From positions 62,001 through 126,000 of the forward strand of contig NZ_AEPF01000058.1 of the NCBI RefSeq assembly GCF_000193735.1: 64,000 nucleotides of DNA, given 5' to 3'. Below are positions 16,727 through 25,529 of this stretch, in pieces. The notes under the pieces are model-generated. The model saw only the letters and a list, made by a program, of their open reading frames with translations. It searched no databases and was not told where the DNA came from. Made by a program: the position numbers and the translations under genes. Position 1 is the stretch's first letter. Each line of letters opens with the position of its first letter. Source of the DNA: Neisseria sicca 4320 (GTDB lineage Bacteria > Pseudomonadota > Gammaproteobacteria > Burkholderiales > Neisseriaceae).

Positions 16727-19700
16727 CTACCAATTCACGCGCACTGCCCTGCTGCCGAGCAGTTTTTCCAATTCATCGAATAACGCGGAGCTGGGTGTCA
16801 CCATCCATTTCGGCGGCACTTGAAACCTGCCCGACGCTTTGCTGTTGCTGTACGACAGTTGCAACGGGATGTGCGACGTGTCGGGCAGGCGGTGGGCGGT
16901 GAGGATGGCGGCAAGGCGCGTGATGTCGTGGCCGGGGGCAAGGGCGAGGCTGAGGCTGCGGGCGTAGCGTTCGCGCGCCATTTGCAGGGTCATGACTTGG
17001 TTTGCCATGATGCGCAGCCCGTCGCCGCCGCCGTAATCGTCGCGGCTGACTTTGGATTCGATAATCAGCACTTGGTCGGATTTGAGGTAGTAGGCGCAGT
17101 TTTCCAGCGTCTGGCCGCTGACCATGATTTCAATCTGCCCGCTCAAATCTTCGAGGCTGACGAAGGCGATTTTGCCGCGTTTGCCCATCATGGTGCGCAC
17201 TGCGGTCACGAATCCGGCGAGGCGAATGCTGTCTTGCGGTTTCAGACGACCTAATTTGGTCGGGGCGATTTGGCGGACTTCTTGGGCATACGGACCGAAC
17301 GGGTGGCCGGACAGATAGAAGCCGATGACGGTTTTTTCTTCGGCGAGTTTTTCCGATTCGCTCCACATGGGAGCGTCGGCGAGCTGCACCGGTTCGATGG
17401 CATCTTCCATCATGTCAAACAGCCCGCCCTGATTGGCGTTAGCGGCTTTTTGGTCGGCGTTGTTCATGGCGAGGTCGATGTTCGCCAAGAGCATGGCGCG
17501 GTTGGGTTCGATACTGTCGAACGCGCCGCCGCGTATCAGGGCTTCGAGGGTGCGGCGGTTCATGTGTTCTTTGCCGACGCGCTCGCAGAAGTCCAAGAGG
17601 CCGGTAAACTTGCCGCCGCTTTGCCGCGCGGCGATGATGGATTCGACGGCGGCTTCGCCCGTGCCTTTAATCGCGCCGAGTGCGTAGCGGATTTTCATGT
17701 TCGGATACGGCGTGAAACGGTAGTCGGATTCGTTGATGTCGGGCGGCAGGAACTCGATGCCGTTGGCGCGGCAGTCGTCGTAGAAATGCTTGAGCTGGTC
17801 GGTGTTGTCCAATTCAGACGACATGGTCGCTGCCATAAATTCGGCGGGGTAATGGGCTTTGAGCCATGAGGTCTGATAGGAAATCAGGGCGTAGGCGGCG
17901 GCGTGGGATTTGTTGAAACCGTAGCCGGCGAATTTTTCCATGTAGTTGAAGATTTCGTCGGATTTTTCGCGCGAAATGCCTTGTTTTGCCGCGCCTTCGG
18001 CGAAGATTTCGCGGTGTTTCACCATTTCTTCGGGCTTTTTCTTACCCATGGCGCGGCGCAGCAAGTCCGCGCCGCCGAGCGAGTAGCCGCCGATAATCTG
18101 CGCCGCCTGCATCACTTGTTCCTGATACACCATAATGCCGTAGGTCGGCGCGAGGATGCCTTCGAGCAGCGGGTGGATGTATTGGAATTCCTGACCCTTC
18201 ATGCGCGCGACGAAGTCGGGGATGTTGTCCATCGGGCCGGGACGGTAGAGCGACACGAAGGCGATGAGTTCTTCAAACTTGGTGGTGTGCGCCGTTTTCA
18301 GCATTTTTTTCATGCCGGTCGACTCGAACTGGAATACGGCGGTGGTGTTCGCATCGCGGAAGATTTTGTAGGCGGCTTGGTCGTCGAGCGGGATTTTGCC
18401 GACATCGACAATATCGCCGGTGGTGTTTTTGATGTTGTTCTGCGCCATTTCGATAATGGTCAGGTTGCGCAGACCCAAAAAGTCGAACTTCACCAAACCC
18501 ACGTCTTCCACGTCGCCCTTGTCATACATGGATACGGGCGAGGCGGATTCGTCCGCCTGATACACGGGGCTGTAATCGGAAATCTTACCCGGCGCAATCA
18601 ACACGCCGCCCGCGTGCATACCCAGACCGCGCGTCAGGTCTTCCAGCTTTTTCGCCAGCGTAATCAGTTCGTCCGCTTCTTCCGCTTCGATCAATTCCTG
18701 AATCTGCGGCTCCGCCTTCATCGCGTCGTCCAGACCCAAAGGTTTGTTGGCTTCCAGCGGAATCAGCTTCGACAGTTTGTCGCACAGGGTAAACGGCAGC
18801 TCCAGCACGCGCCCCACATCGCGGATCACCGCTTTGGACGACATCGTGCCGAAAGTCACAATCTGGCTTACCGCCTGGGCGCCGTATTTTTCGCGCACAT
18901 ATTCAATCACGCGCCCGCGGTTTGCCTGACAGAAGTCCACGTCGAAGTCAGGCATGGAAACGCGTTCGGGGTTTAGGAAACGTTCGAACAGCAGCGCGTA
19001 TTTCAGCGGGTCGAGATCGGTAATCTTCAGCGAATACGCCACCAGCGAACCCGCACCCGAACCGCGTCCCGGCCCCACCGGACAGCCGTGCGTTTTCGCC
19101 CAGTTGATAAAGTCTTGTACGATAAGGAAATAGCCGGGGAATTTCATCTGGATGATGATGTTCAACTCAAAATCCAGCCGCTCCTGATATTCCGGCATTT
19201 TCGCCGCCCGTTCCGCCTCGTCGGGATAAAGCTGAACCATGCGTTCCTGCAAGCCCTCGTTGGACAGCTTCACTAGATAATCGTCCAGCGACAGGCCGTC
19301 GGGCGTCGGGAATAAAGGTAGGAAGTTTTTACCCAGCGTGATATGGATATTGCAGCGTTTGGCAATTTCCACCGTGTTTTCCAAGGCTTCGGGCAAGTCG
19401 GCGAAACGTTCCAGCATCGTTTCCGGCGGAATGAAAAACTGGCTCGGCGTAAAATCGCGCGGACGTTTCTTGTCCGTCAGCACCCAGCCGCCCGCGATGC
19501 ACACCCGCGCCTCGTGCGCGTTGAAATCGTCGCGGCTCATAAACTGCGTCGGATGCGTCGCCACCACCGGCAAACCCAATTCCTCCGCCAGCTTCACACT
19601 GCCCGAAACGCAAGCCTCCCATTCGGGACGCTCGGGCAGGCGTTGCAGCTCCAGATAAAACGCATCGGGGAACCACGCCGCATACTTCAACGCCGCCGCA

Positions 19701-20161
19701 CGCGCCGCGTCTTCGTTGCCGTTCAAGAGATTCACGCCCACTTCGCCGTAATGCGCGCCGCTCAAACAAATCAAGCCGCTGTTGTCGCCGTTTTCCAGCC
19801 ATTCGGGATTGAGTTCCGCATGATGGACATTGCGGTCTTTGCCGACATAAGCAGCGGTCAAAAGTTCGCTCAAGCGCAGATAGCCCGCATCGTTGCGGAT
19901 AACCAGCATGGCGCGGAACGGCTTGTCGGGCGCATTCGGATTGCCTATCCACACATCCGCCGCCCCGACGGGCTTAATCCCCGCGCTGCGGCAGGCTTTA
20001 TAGAATTTCACCAAACCGAATTCGTTCATCAAATCGCTGATGCCCAAAGCAGGCAAACCGTATTCCTGCGCTTTGGCGATCAGTTTTTTAATCCGCACCA
20101 TACCGTCGGTAATCGAGAACTCGGTATGCAGGCGCAGCGGGATGTAGGTCGGCTCGGTCAT
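16727..20161 (-). CDS. dnaE: DNA polymerase III alpha subunit
   Basis: The 1144-residue replicative polymerase. The N-terminal PHP domain begins PLRLHTEFSITDGM. The polymerase core shows GPGRGSGAGSLVAY and PDFDVDFC, which carries two catalytic aspartates. The tandem helix-hairpin-helix and OB-fold regions follow (KIAFVSLEDLSGQIE). Length and motif order match other DnaE proteins. It works with the epsilon exonuclease and the beta clamp. Start ATG at 20161. Codon use matches the neighbouring host genes. Confidence 0.97.
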   Translation of the reverse strand: MTEPTYIPLRLHTEFSITDGMVRIKKLIAKAQEYGLPALGISDLMNEFGLVKFYKACRSAGIKPVGAADVWIGNPNAPDKPFRAMLVIRNDAGYLRLSELLTAAYVGKDRNVHHAELNPEWLENGDNSGLICLSGAHYGEVGVNLLNGNEDAARAAALKYAAWFPDAFYLELQRLPERPEWEACVSGSVKLAEELGLPVVATHPTQFMSRDDFNAHEARVCIAGGWVLTDKKRPRDFTPSQFFIPPETMLERFADLPEALENTVEIAKRCNIHITLGKNFLPLFPTPDGLSLDDYLVKLSNEGLQERMVQLYPDEAERAAKMPEYQERLDFELNIIIQMKFPGYFLIVQDFINWAKTHGCPVGPGRGSGAGSLVAYSLKITDLDPLKYALLFERFLNPERVSMPDFDVDFCQANRGRVIEYVREKYGAQAVSQIVTFGTMSSKAVIRDVGRVLELPFTLCDKLSKLIPLEANKPLGLDDAMKAEPQIQELIEAEEADELITLAKKLEDLTRGLGMHAGGVLIAPGKISDYSPVYQADESASPVSMYDKGDVEDVGLVKFDFLGLRNLTIIEMAQNNIKNTTGDIVDVGKIPLDDQAAYKIFRDANTTAVFQFESTGMKKMLKTAHTTKFEELIAFVSLYRPGPMDNIPDFVARMKGQEFQYIHPLLEGILAPTYGIMVYQEQVMQAAQIIGGYSLGGADLLRRAMGKKKPEEMVKHREIFAEGAAKQGISREKSDEIFNYMEKFAGYGFNKSHAAAYALISYQTSWLKAHYPAEFMAATMSSELDNTDQLKHFYDDCRANGIEFLPPDINESDYRFTPYPNMKIRYALGAIKGTGEAAVESIIAARQSGGKFTGLLDFCERVGKEHMNRRTLEALIRGGAFDSIEPNRAMLLANIDLAMNNADQKAANANQGGLFDMMEDAIEPVQLADAPMWSESEKLAEEKTVIGFYLSGHPFGPYAQEVRQIAPTKLGRLKPQDSIRLAGFVTAVRTMMGKRGKIAFVSLEDLSGQIEIMVSGQTLENCAYYLKSDQVLIIESKVSRDDYGGGDGLRIMANQVMTLQMARERYARSLSLALAPGHDITRLAAILTAHRLPDTSHIPLQLSYSNSKASGRFQVPPKWMVTPSSALFDELEKLLGSRAVRVNW

Positions 20162-20210
20162 GGCAAAATCGGCGTGAACAATAAAAGGCGTATTGTAGCA
20201 GGGTTGGAAA

Positions 20211-20330
20211 AAGGTCGTCTGAAAACGAGCGTAGCGAGTTTCGCTAAAAAGAGTGAAGCGGGTTTCGCTAAAACGGACAAAGTGAATTTCGCTAAAACGA
20301 ACGTATTGATTGGGCTTTCAGACGACCTTG
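20211..20330 (-). repeat. DUS pair enclosing three 24-bp tandem repeats
   Basis: Two inverted full DUS copies (20211 and 20318) flank three tandem 24-base units at 20227, 20251 and 20275. Each unit ends in TTTCGCTAAAA(A/C) and the first parts differ. The block lies 50 bases upstream of dnaE. Confidence 0.85.
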
Positions 20331-20508
20331 GAAGAAAAATGGTACTTAAAAACAGAAAAAATTTTCTATTCTATTTAAATTTTATAAAAAACAAAATAAA
20401 AACCGACCAATGTACAGATTTAGCATTCAAACGGTATGAAATTTCCGAAATTTTACGATTTAATTACAACAAAATCCGATATTAAAATATGAAAAACGGG
20501 AATTAATA
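20331..20508. other. AT-rich gap between dnaE and the ribokinase gene
   Basis: Very AT-rich, no coding frame supported. Together with the DUS/repeat block it must contain the divergent dnaE promoter. Confidence 0.4.
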
Positions 20509-20536
20509 TTGCATTTGCAATTCCAGCGGGTACAAT
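20509..20536 (+). promoter_or_regulatory. Candidate ribokinase promoter
   Basis: TTGCAT, 16-base spacer and TACAAT, about 105 bases upstream of the start codon. Confidence 0.45.
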
Positions 20537-20642
20537 GACGCAAAATGCCTATCGGCATAGAGAATGCGGTTTCCTGCATATTTCAATATTAATAAAGACC
20601 GCCTGATACGGTCGTATCGTGTTTCAAAAGGGATATATCAGA

Positions 20643-21545
20643 ATGCTCCATACCAAAGTCGTTGTCGTCGGTAGTATCAACATGGATTTAGTAACCCGCG
20701 CCACCCAATTCGCGCGCGCGGGCGAGACTTTGCTGGGAAGCTCATTCCATCGCTACATGGGAGGCAAAGGTGCCAACCAAGCAGTTGCCGCCGCACGCCT
20801 AGGTGCATGCGTAACCATCATCGGTGCAGTCGGCGACGACGATTTCGGACTGGAAATGGTAACCAACCTCCGCCACGAAGGCATATGTACCGATTATGTC
20901 CAAACCATCATGGGACAAAACAGCGGCATGGCAAACATTACCGTTGCCGACGAAGAAAATTCCATCATCGTTATTGCCGGTGCAAATATGTATCTGACCG
21001 TCGCCGACATCGAAGCCGCAGAAGAACGGTTTGCCGAAGCCGACATCATCCTCAGCCAGCTTGAAATTCCGATGGAGTGCGTGATGGCTGCATCAAGGCT
21101 GGCAGCAAAATACAATAAACCCTTCATCCTCAATCCTGCACCCGCCCGCGCCATCCCAAAAGAATTGCTGGAACAAATTACTATCTTAACGCCCAACCGC
21201 TACGAGCTTGCCGCCAGCCTGGGAGCGCCGCAAGGCTTGTCCCCCGAAGAGTTGATTTTGAAATCCCCCTGCCCCGTCCTGATGACTTCAGGCAGCAAAG
21301 GCGCCGTATATAAAGACCCTAAAGGCCGCCTGCGTCATGTTTCAGGTTTTAAAGTACAAACCTCCGACACCACGGGTGCCAGCGATGCCTTCAATGGCGC
21401 ATTGGCAGTATTCTGGCACGAAGGCATAGACATCGCCGTACGCAAGGCCTGCGCCGCTGCCGCCCTGTCTATTACCCGCTCTGGCGCACAAAACGGAATG
21501 CCTTTCGAATTCGAGCTAAGCGGCTTCCTCGCCTCTCAAAAATAA
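20643..21545 (+). CDS. rbsK: Ribokinase (PfkB family)
   Basis: A 300-residue sugar kinase. Near the N-terminus is VVVVGSINMDLVTRA and the first PfkB signature (GGKGANQAVAAARLG). The C-terminal signature is DTTGASDAFNGALAVF, containing the catalytic Asp and anion hole. LTPNRYEL and the long central fold fit RbsK, which phosphorylates ribose to ribose-5-phosphate. The ATG at 20643 is preferred over an upstream GTG because AAAAGGG lies at normal distance. No ribose transporter lies in the window. It is the last host gene before the prophage. Confidence 0.92.
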   Translation: MLHTKVVVVGSINMDLVTRATQFARAGETLLGSSFHRYMGGKGANQAVAAARLGACVTIIGAVGDDDFGLEMVTNLRHEGICTDYVQTIMGQNSGMANITVADEENSIIVIAGANMYLTVADIEAAEERFAEADIILSQLEIPMECVMAASRLAAKYNKPFILNPAPARAIPKELLEQITILTPNRYELAASLGAPQGLSPEELILKSPCPVLMTSGSKGAVYKDPKGRLRHVSGFKVQTSDTTGASDAFNGALAVFWHEGIDIAVRKACAAAALSITRSGAQNGMPFEFELSGFLASQK

Positions 21546-21661
21546 GGTTTGATGCGGCATATTTCTCCCTTAGTCAACATCGTCTGAAACTGCCACATAT
21601 AAATAAATCGGAATTAAGGTCTAATCTTCATTTCGGTACATAAATAAACAGCAATCACAAT

Positions 21662-21707
21662 AAAAACGTCGTCTGAAAATCCTTTTCAAGTTTTCAGACG
21701 ACGTTTT
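21662..21707 (+). terminator. Inverted-DUS terminator between rbsK and the prophage
   Basis: Inverted DUS-like pair (ACGTCGTCTGAAAA and its complement). It probably was the shared terminator of the convergent rbsK and ettA before the prophage inserted immediately next to it. Confidence 0.75.
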
Positions 21708-21708
21708 C

Positions 21709-21835
21709 TGTGGGGGGCTGTTAGTTTTTGCACAAATAATAAGTAATATAAAAAAACGCCGAAATCTTGGAAAGACGTGGATTTCGGCGTTTTTGTGTTT
21801 GGAAAAAAATTGCATCAGCTTTTTCACAAAACCGC
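21709..21835. promoter_or_regulatory. Left end with transposase-binding sites
   Basis: An outer site TTTTTGCAC (21725 to 21733) and an inner site TTGCATCAGCTTTTTCAC (about 21810 to 21827) resemble the right-end repeats in the same relative orientation. A hairpin AAACGCCGAAATC/GATTTCGGCGTTT separates them (about 21751 to 21794). Confidence 0.65.
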
Positions 21836-21912
21836 GCGGGAATGCGCGGTTTTTTGTTGAAAGCTGTCGGGTTTTGATAGGTTTTTAAACGGGTTTTAAG
21901 AGGTTTTTAAAA

Positions 21913-22632
21913 TCAGTTCACGGAGCGGCCGAACCATTCGACGCGTCCGATGATGGCGATGTCGGTGTTGTCGGTTGTGAGGTCGATTTCAAAAGGCTCG
22001 TAGAGGGGATTGGCGGATTTAACTAAGAGCCGTCCGGGCAGGCGTTGGATGTTTTTGACGAAAAGGTCGTTGCCTATGCGTAGGACGTACAGGCCGTCGC
22101 GCGGCTCGGTTTCGGCGTGGTTGATTAGGATGTTGTCGCCGTGGTTCAGGATGCCTTCCATTGAATCGCCTTTGACGGCAATTACGGAGAGTTTGTCTGT
22201 TTGGCGGGTGACGTAGTTTTCTATCCAGTAGCGGCGGAAAGCCATACAGAATAAGGGTTTTTCATCGCTTACGGTTTTTCCATGCCCTGCTGCTGCTTCG
22301 ACGCTGTATCGCGGGATAAAGACAAACTCACGCAAATCGACGGGGTTGCCGAGCGTATCGACCGCGCCTGCGCCGCTATCTGATACGGGAAAGGCTCCGG
22401 CATTCTCAGGACGGGCGCGGTCAAGGTATGGCACGCCCTTGCCTGTCAGCAACCAGTTGAGGTCGCAGCCTGTAACTTCTTGAATCTTTACGAGGTAATC
22501 AGCCGTCGGGACTGCCCCCTCTTTCCAAACTCTATTAAAGCCAGATGCTGACATATCTATCTTGTTATAGATGTCAGACGGCTTTACACCATCAGGCCAA
22601 AGGGATTTGAGCCTCTCTAAAAAAGTATCCAT
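21913..22632 (-). CDS. Phage repressor, S24/LexA-like (CI type)
   Basis: A 239-residue repressor. Residues about 1 to 65 form a helix-turn-helix domain (VKPSDIYNKIDMSASGFNRVWK). The C-terminal half is an S24 peptidase domain with the nucleophile Ser in AVKGDSMEG and the Lys in LFVKNIQR, so DNA-damage-triggered self-cleavage is likely. It is transcribed away from ner across an operator region, the standard immunity layout of Mu-like phages. ATG at 22632 follows GAGTGAGC; a GTG at 22641 is the alternative. A single copy of the gene and intact catalytic residues suggest functional lysogeny. Confidence 0.88.
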   Translation of the reverse strand: MDTFLERLKSLWPDGVKPSDIYNKIDMSASGFNRVWKEGAVPTADYLVKIQEVTGCDLNWLLTGKGVPYLDRARPENAGAFPVSDSGAGAVDTLGNPVDLREFVFIPRYSVEAAAGHGKTVSDEKPLFCMAFRRYWIENYVTRQTDKLSVIAVKGDSMEGILNHGDNILINHAETEPRDGLYVLRIGNDLFVKNIQRLPGRLLVKSANPLYEPFEIDLTTDNTDIAIIGRVEWFGRSVN

Positions 22633-22643
22633 AGCGCTCACTC

Positions 22644-22783
22644 ATTTAAGCAAAAGATTAAGCAAAAAAGTGTTTCTTTTGCTTAAATAAAATTACTCAA
22701 ATAATCAAAATGTTATTAAATTAATCTCTTTTTTGCGTAAAATAATTTAGCAAAAGAGTTGCAAGAAACTATTTTGCTAAATA
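22644..22783. promoter_or_regulatory. Operator region between repressor and ner
   Basis: At least five copies of a motif TTTA(A)GCAAAA or its complement occur: 22645, 22657, 22676 (reverse), 22746 and 22771 (reverse). Two flank or overlap the strong early promoter. Two further copies lie between ner and the transposase (23112 and 23143). Binding by the repressor or Ner is inferred. Confidence 0.75.
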
Positions 22784-22787
22784 TAAT
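22759..22787 (+). promoter_or_regulatory. Early phage promoter
   Basis: TTGCAA, 17-base spacer and perfect TATAAT, 58 bases before ner. Operator motifs abut the -35 box and lie in the spacer. Confidence 0.8.
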
Positions 22788-22845
22788 TCACTCACTTACT
22801 CAATAACGGCGAGTAACAAACCTACTTAATTAAGGAAATCCAAAG

Positions 22846-23100
22846 ATGAAAAAAAAGCAAGAAACCATGACTGATTGGCATCGTGCTGACATTGTGGCTC
22901 GTCTTAAAAAGGCGGGCTGGTCGGTAAGAGCATTATCTATTCAAGCCAATTTGGCACCGAATACATTAGGGAAGGCTTTAGATGCCCCATACCTAAAAGG
23001 CGAAAAGATTATAGCTGCTGCAATCGGAGTGCCGGCAGAAGAGATTTGGCCTTCTAGGTTTGAGAAAAGAAACCGTAAGCCTACTTTCCCAAGTCTGTAA
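22846..23100 (+). CDS. ner: Ner-like DNA-binding protein
   Basis: An 84-residue protein closely similar to Mu Ner/Nlp: DWHRADIVARLKKAGWSVRALS, APNTLGKAL and PAEEIWPSRF are the family hallmarks around one helix-turn-helix. In Mu, Ner shuts down early and repressor transcription during lytic growth. AAGGA precedes the ATG. First gene of the early operon, directly behind the operator region. Confidence 0.93.
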   Translation: MKKKQETMTDWHRADIVARLKKAGWSVRALSIQANLAPNTLGKALDAPYLKGEKIIAAAIGVPAEEIWPSRFEKRNRKPTFPSL

Positions 23101-23168
23101 ATAGATAACGGTTTTGCTAAAGAGTTCCAAAAGGGTAACGCATTTAAGCAAAAATAGAAAGCATAAAT

Positions 23169-25160
23169 ATGAAAATATCTGCATCAGATATTGCGAAATT
23201 GGGTATCCCAAGTCTGCCAACTGATAGGCAAGGGATTGAATACCATGCCAAGAAAAACAATTGGCAACACTGTTTTGAGCAAATAGGAAGAGGCAGACCC
23301 AAAAAACTGTATGAAATTGCCTCTCTCCCCGCCGAAATCCGAGCCGCAATCATGAAACGTCAGGCAGACGAAATGGCGGAGAGTATGCCGAAAGCCCTAC
23401 CCCAAATCAGACAGGAGAAGACGGCGATGTCGCCTCAAGTCTTGGCGGAAGCGGCAAAGCGATTGAACGAGAAACAACGGTCGGTGGCGGATGCGCGATG
23501 TGCGGTGGTGGCGGCGGTGTTGGGTATCAAATATCAATACGGTTGCTCTGCCAAGGTTGCGGTGGCTCAGTTTTTGAGGCTGCTGGCGGAGGGTAAGTTG
23601 GACGAGGTTACGCTCGGCAACTTGGAAACGGCAAATGACCGCAGCCGGTCGGCAAAGGTTGGCGAACGTACTTTAGACGGCTGGATTTCTGCCTACCTTA
23701 AGGCGGAAAACGCGACGGAGCGGTTGGTCTCTTTGGCTCCGAAGGTAACTAAGGCGGTCAAACCGATTGAGAGCTACGGTTGGTTGCCGACATTTATGCA
23801 GTTTCACAATATTCCGTCCGCGCCAAAATTGGCACACAGCTACCGCCGATTTGTGCAGTGGGCTGAAGCGGAAAATATGCCGGTCAATGATGTGCCTAAC
23901 TTGAGTATGGTGCGGCGCGTTTGGGAAAAGCTCCCGCTGATTATGCAGGAGCGCGGCAGGAAAACGGGGGCGGCTTATAAATCGCTGCTGCCTTATGTGA
24001 AACGTGATTGGGGGGCTTTGAAGCCGAACGATGTTTGGATCGGCGACGGCCACAGCTTTAAGGCGAAGGTGGCGCACCCTGTACACGGCAGACCGTTTAA
24101 GCCTGAAGTGACGGTGATTATTGATGGTTGTACGCGGTTTGTGGTCGGTTTTTCGGTGTCGTTGGCTGAAAGTTGTGTGGCGGTATCGGACGCTCTGCGT
24201 ATCGGGGTCAAGCACTTTGGTTTGCCGATTATCTACTACTCGGATAACGGCGGCGGTCAGACAGGCAAGACGATTGACCATGAAATCACGGGTATTACGT
24301 CCCGATTGGGTATCCGCCATGAAACGGGTATCGCGGGCAATCCGCAAGGTCGAGGCATCATCGAGCGATGGTGGAAAGACAATCTGATTGAGATGGCGCG
24401 CCAGTATGAGACGTTTGCGGGCGCGGGGATGGACAGCAGCACGAAGAATCTGATGTACCGCAAGATGGAAAGTGCGTTTAACGCTTTGGAAAAAGGCAAG
24501 GAGTTGACGGTAGAACAGCAAAAATATTTGAAAAAGCTGCCGAGCTGGTCGCAATTTATCGCGGATGTGGTCAAGTGTATTGACGAATACAACAACCGCC
24601 CACACGGCGAGCTGCCCCGACATCCGGACGGCGGGCATTACACGCCGAAGGCTTATCGGGAAATGAGGCTGGAACAGGACGGTATCGCGCCGGATATGTT
24701 GTCGGCGGAAGAGCTGGCGACGATGTTTATGCCGCAGGAGGTGCGAAAGGTACAGCGCGGTTGGCTGGATTTGTTCAACAACTCTTATTTTTCAGTCGAG
24801 CTGGCGGAGTATCACAAAGACGAGGTACGGGTCAGCTACGATTTGGACGATGCGTCGGTGGTCAATGTGTTTGATATGGACGGCAAGTTTATTACGAAGG
24901 CACAAGTCAACGGCAATAGCCGCGAGGCGTTCCCGACGGCGCGTATCGACCAACTGGCGGAAAAACGCCGAAAAGGCAAAATCAAGCGGGCGGAAAATGC
25001 AATCAAGCTCGCGAATGCGGAAGTCAATCCGGCTCTGGAACAGGCTGCGGTTTGGGACGAGCTGGGACATTTGGGCGGAAACGTCATCGAGGCGGAGTAT
25101 GCGGTATTGCCGAGAACGGGAACAGACGACGAGATTGTCTTGTTTGAGGCGGATATGTAA
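23169..25160 (+). CDS. A: Transposase, MuA family
   Basis: A 663-residue DDE recombinase with Mu A length. The N-terminal part contains the DNA-binding modules for the phage ends and the operator. The catalytic triad is visible as Asp293 (WIGDGHSF), Asp359 (YYSDNGGG) and Glu399 (GIIERWWKD), at spacings comparable to Mu (269, 336, 392). The C-terminal region interacts with B in Mu. It catalyses cutting and strand transfer of the phage ends both for integration and for replicative transposition. Operator-like motifs lie just upstream. No sign of damage. Confidence 0.95.
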   Translation: MKISASDIAKLGIPSLPTDRQGIEYHAKKNNWQHCFEQIGRGRPKKLYEIASLPAEIRAAIMKRQADEMAESMPKALPQIRQEKTAMSPQVLAEAAKRLNEKQRSVADARCAVVAAVLGIKYQYGCSAKVAVAQFLRLLAEGKLDEVTLGNLETANDRSRSAKVGERTLDGWISAYLKAENATERLVSLAPKVTKAVKPIESYGWLPTFMQFHNIPSAPKLAHSYRRFVQWAEAENMPVNDVPNLSMVRRVWEKLPLIMQERGRKTGAAYKSLLPYVKRDWGALKPNDVWIGDGHSFKAKVAHPVHGRPFKPEVTVIIDGCTRFVVGFSVSLAESCVAVSDALRIGVKHFGLPIIYYSDNGGGQTGKTIDHEITGITSRLGIRHETGIAGNPQGRGIIERWWKDNLIEMARQYETFAGAGMDSSTKNLMYRKMESAFNALEKGKELTVEQQKYLKKLPSWSQFIADVVKCIDEYNNRPHGELPRHPDGGHYTPKAYREMRLEQDGIAPDMLSAEELATMFMPQEVRKVQRGWLDLFNNSYFSVELAEYHKDEVRVSYDLDDASVVNVFDMDGKFITKAQVNGNSREAFPTARIDQLAEKRRKGKIKRAENAIKLANAEVNPALEQAAVWDELGHLGGNVIEAEYAVLPRTGTDDEIVLFEADM

Positions 25161-25226
25161 AGGAAAACATGATGGACAAACAGAAAAATGCGGCGTTTCC
25201 GACCGAGCTTGTTGAAAAATTGAAAC

Positions 25227-25484
25227 TCAAGCGAGCTCTTGGGCGGATTCAACGAGCTCAAGTAAAGATTCAAGGTGTTCCCGCTGAACAGAATCAGGCT
25301 CAAACGTTTTTGCCTGCGCTTGAAGGAAGCGGCGAACCTGCTCAATCGAAGTCGGCTCTTGACGGGTAATCCGCTGGAGCAGCCAGGCAAGTACGAAGGA
25401 ATCGGTAAGCGACCTGTCTTCCAAGTCTTGAACGGCGACTTCCAGCATGATCAGACGTTTTTCTAAATCGGGTAACTCTTTCAT
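25227..25484 (-). CDS. Reverse-strand small protein between A and B
   Basis: An 85-residue, highly helical acidic protein (MKELPDLEKRLIMLEVAVQD..., rich in Leu and Glu, with FVLAWLLQRI in the middle), in normal Neisseria codon use. It is transcribed against the early operon. The ATG is directly preceded by a DUS, whose AGG stands nine bases from the start and can serve as Shine-Dalgarno. The plus-strand frame across the same bases (from 25169) looks less protein-like beyond its first 20 codons. Function unknown; its position suggests a cargo gene. Confidence 0.65.
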   Translation of the reverse strand: MKELPDLEKRLIMLEVAVQDLEDRSLTDSFVLAWLLQRITRQEPTSIEQVRRFLQAQAKTFEPDSVQREHLESLLELVESAQELA

Positions 25485-25529
25485 TTCAGACGACCTTTAA
25501 AGGTTGTTTAAAACTCAAGGATATTAAAA

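Noticed and set aside
21621..21827. 68-codon minus frame across the left phage end
   Set aside because: It spans the rbsK terminator and the phage end, so it cannot be an ancestral gene.
25169..25369. 66-codon plus frame after the transposase
   Set aside because: Good start signal (AAAGGAAAAC), but beyond about 20 codons it is the shadow of the better reverse-strand gene.
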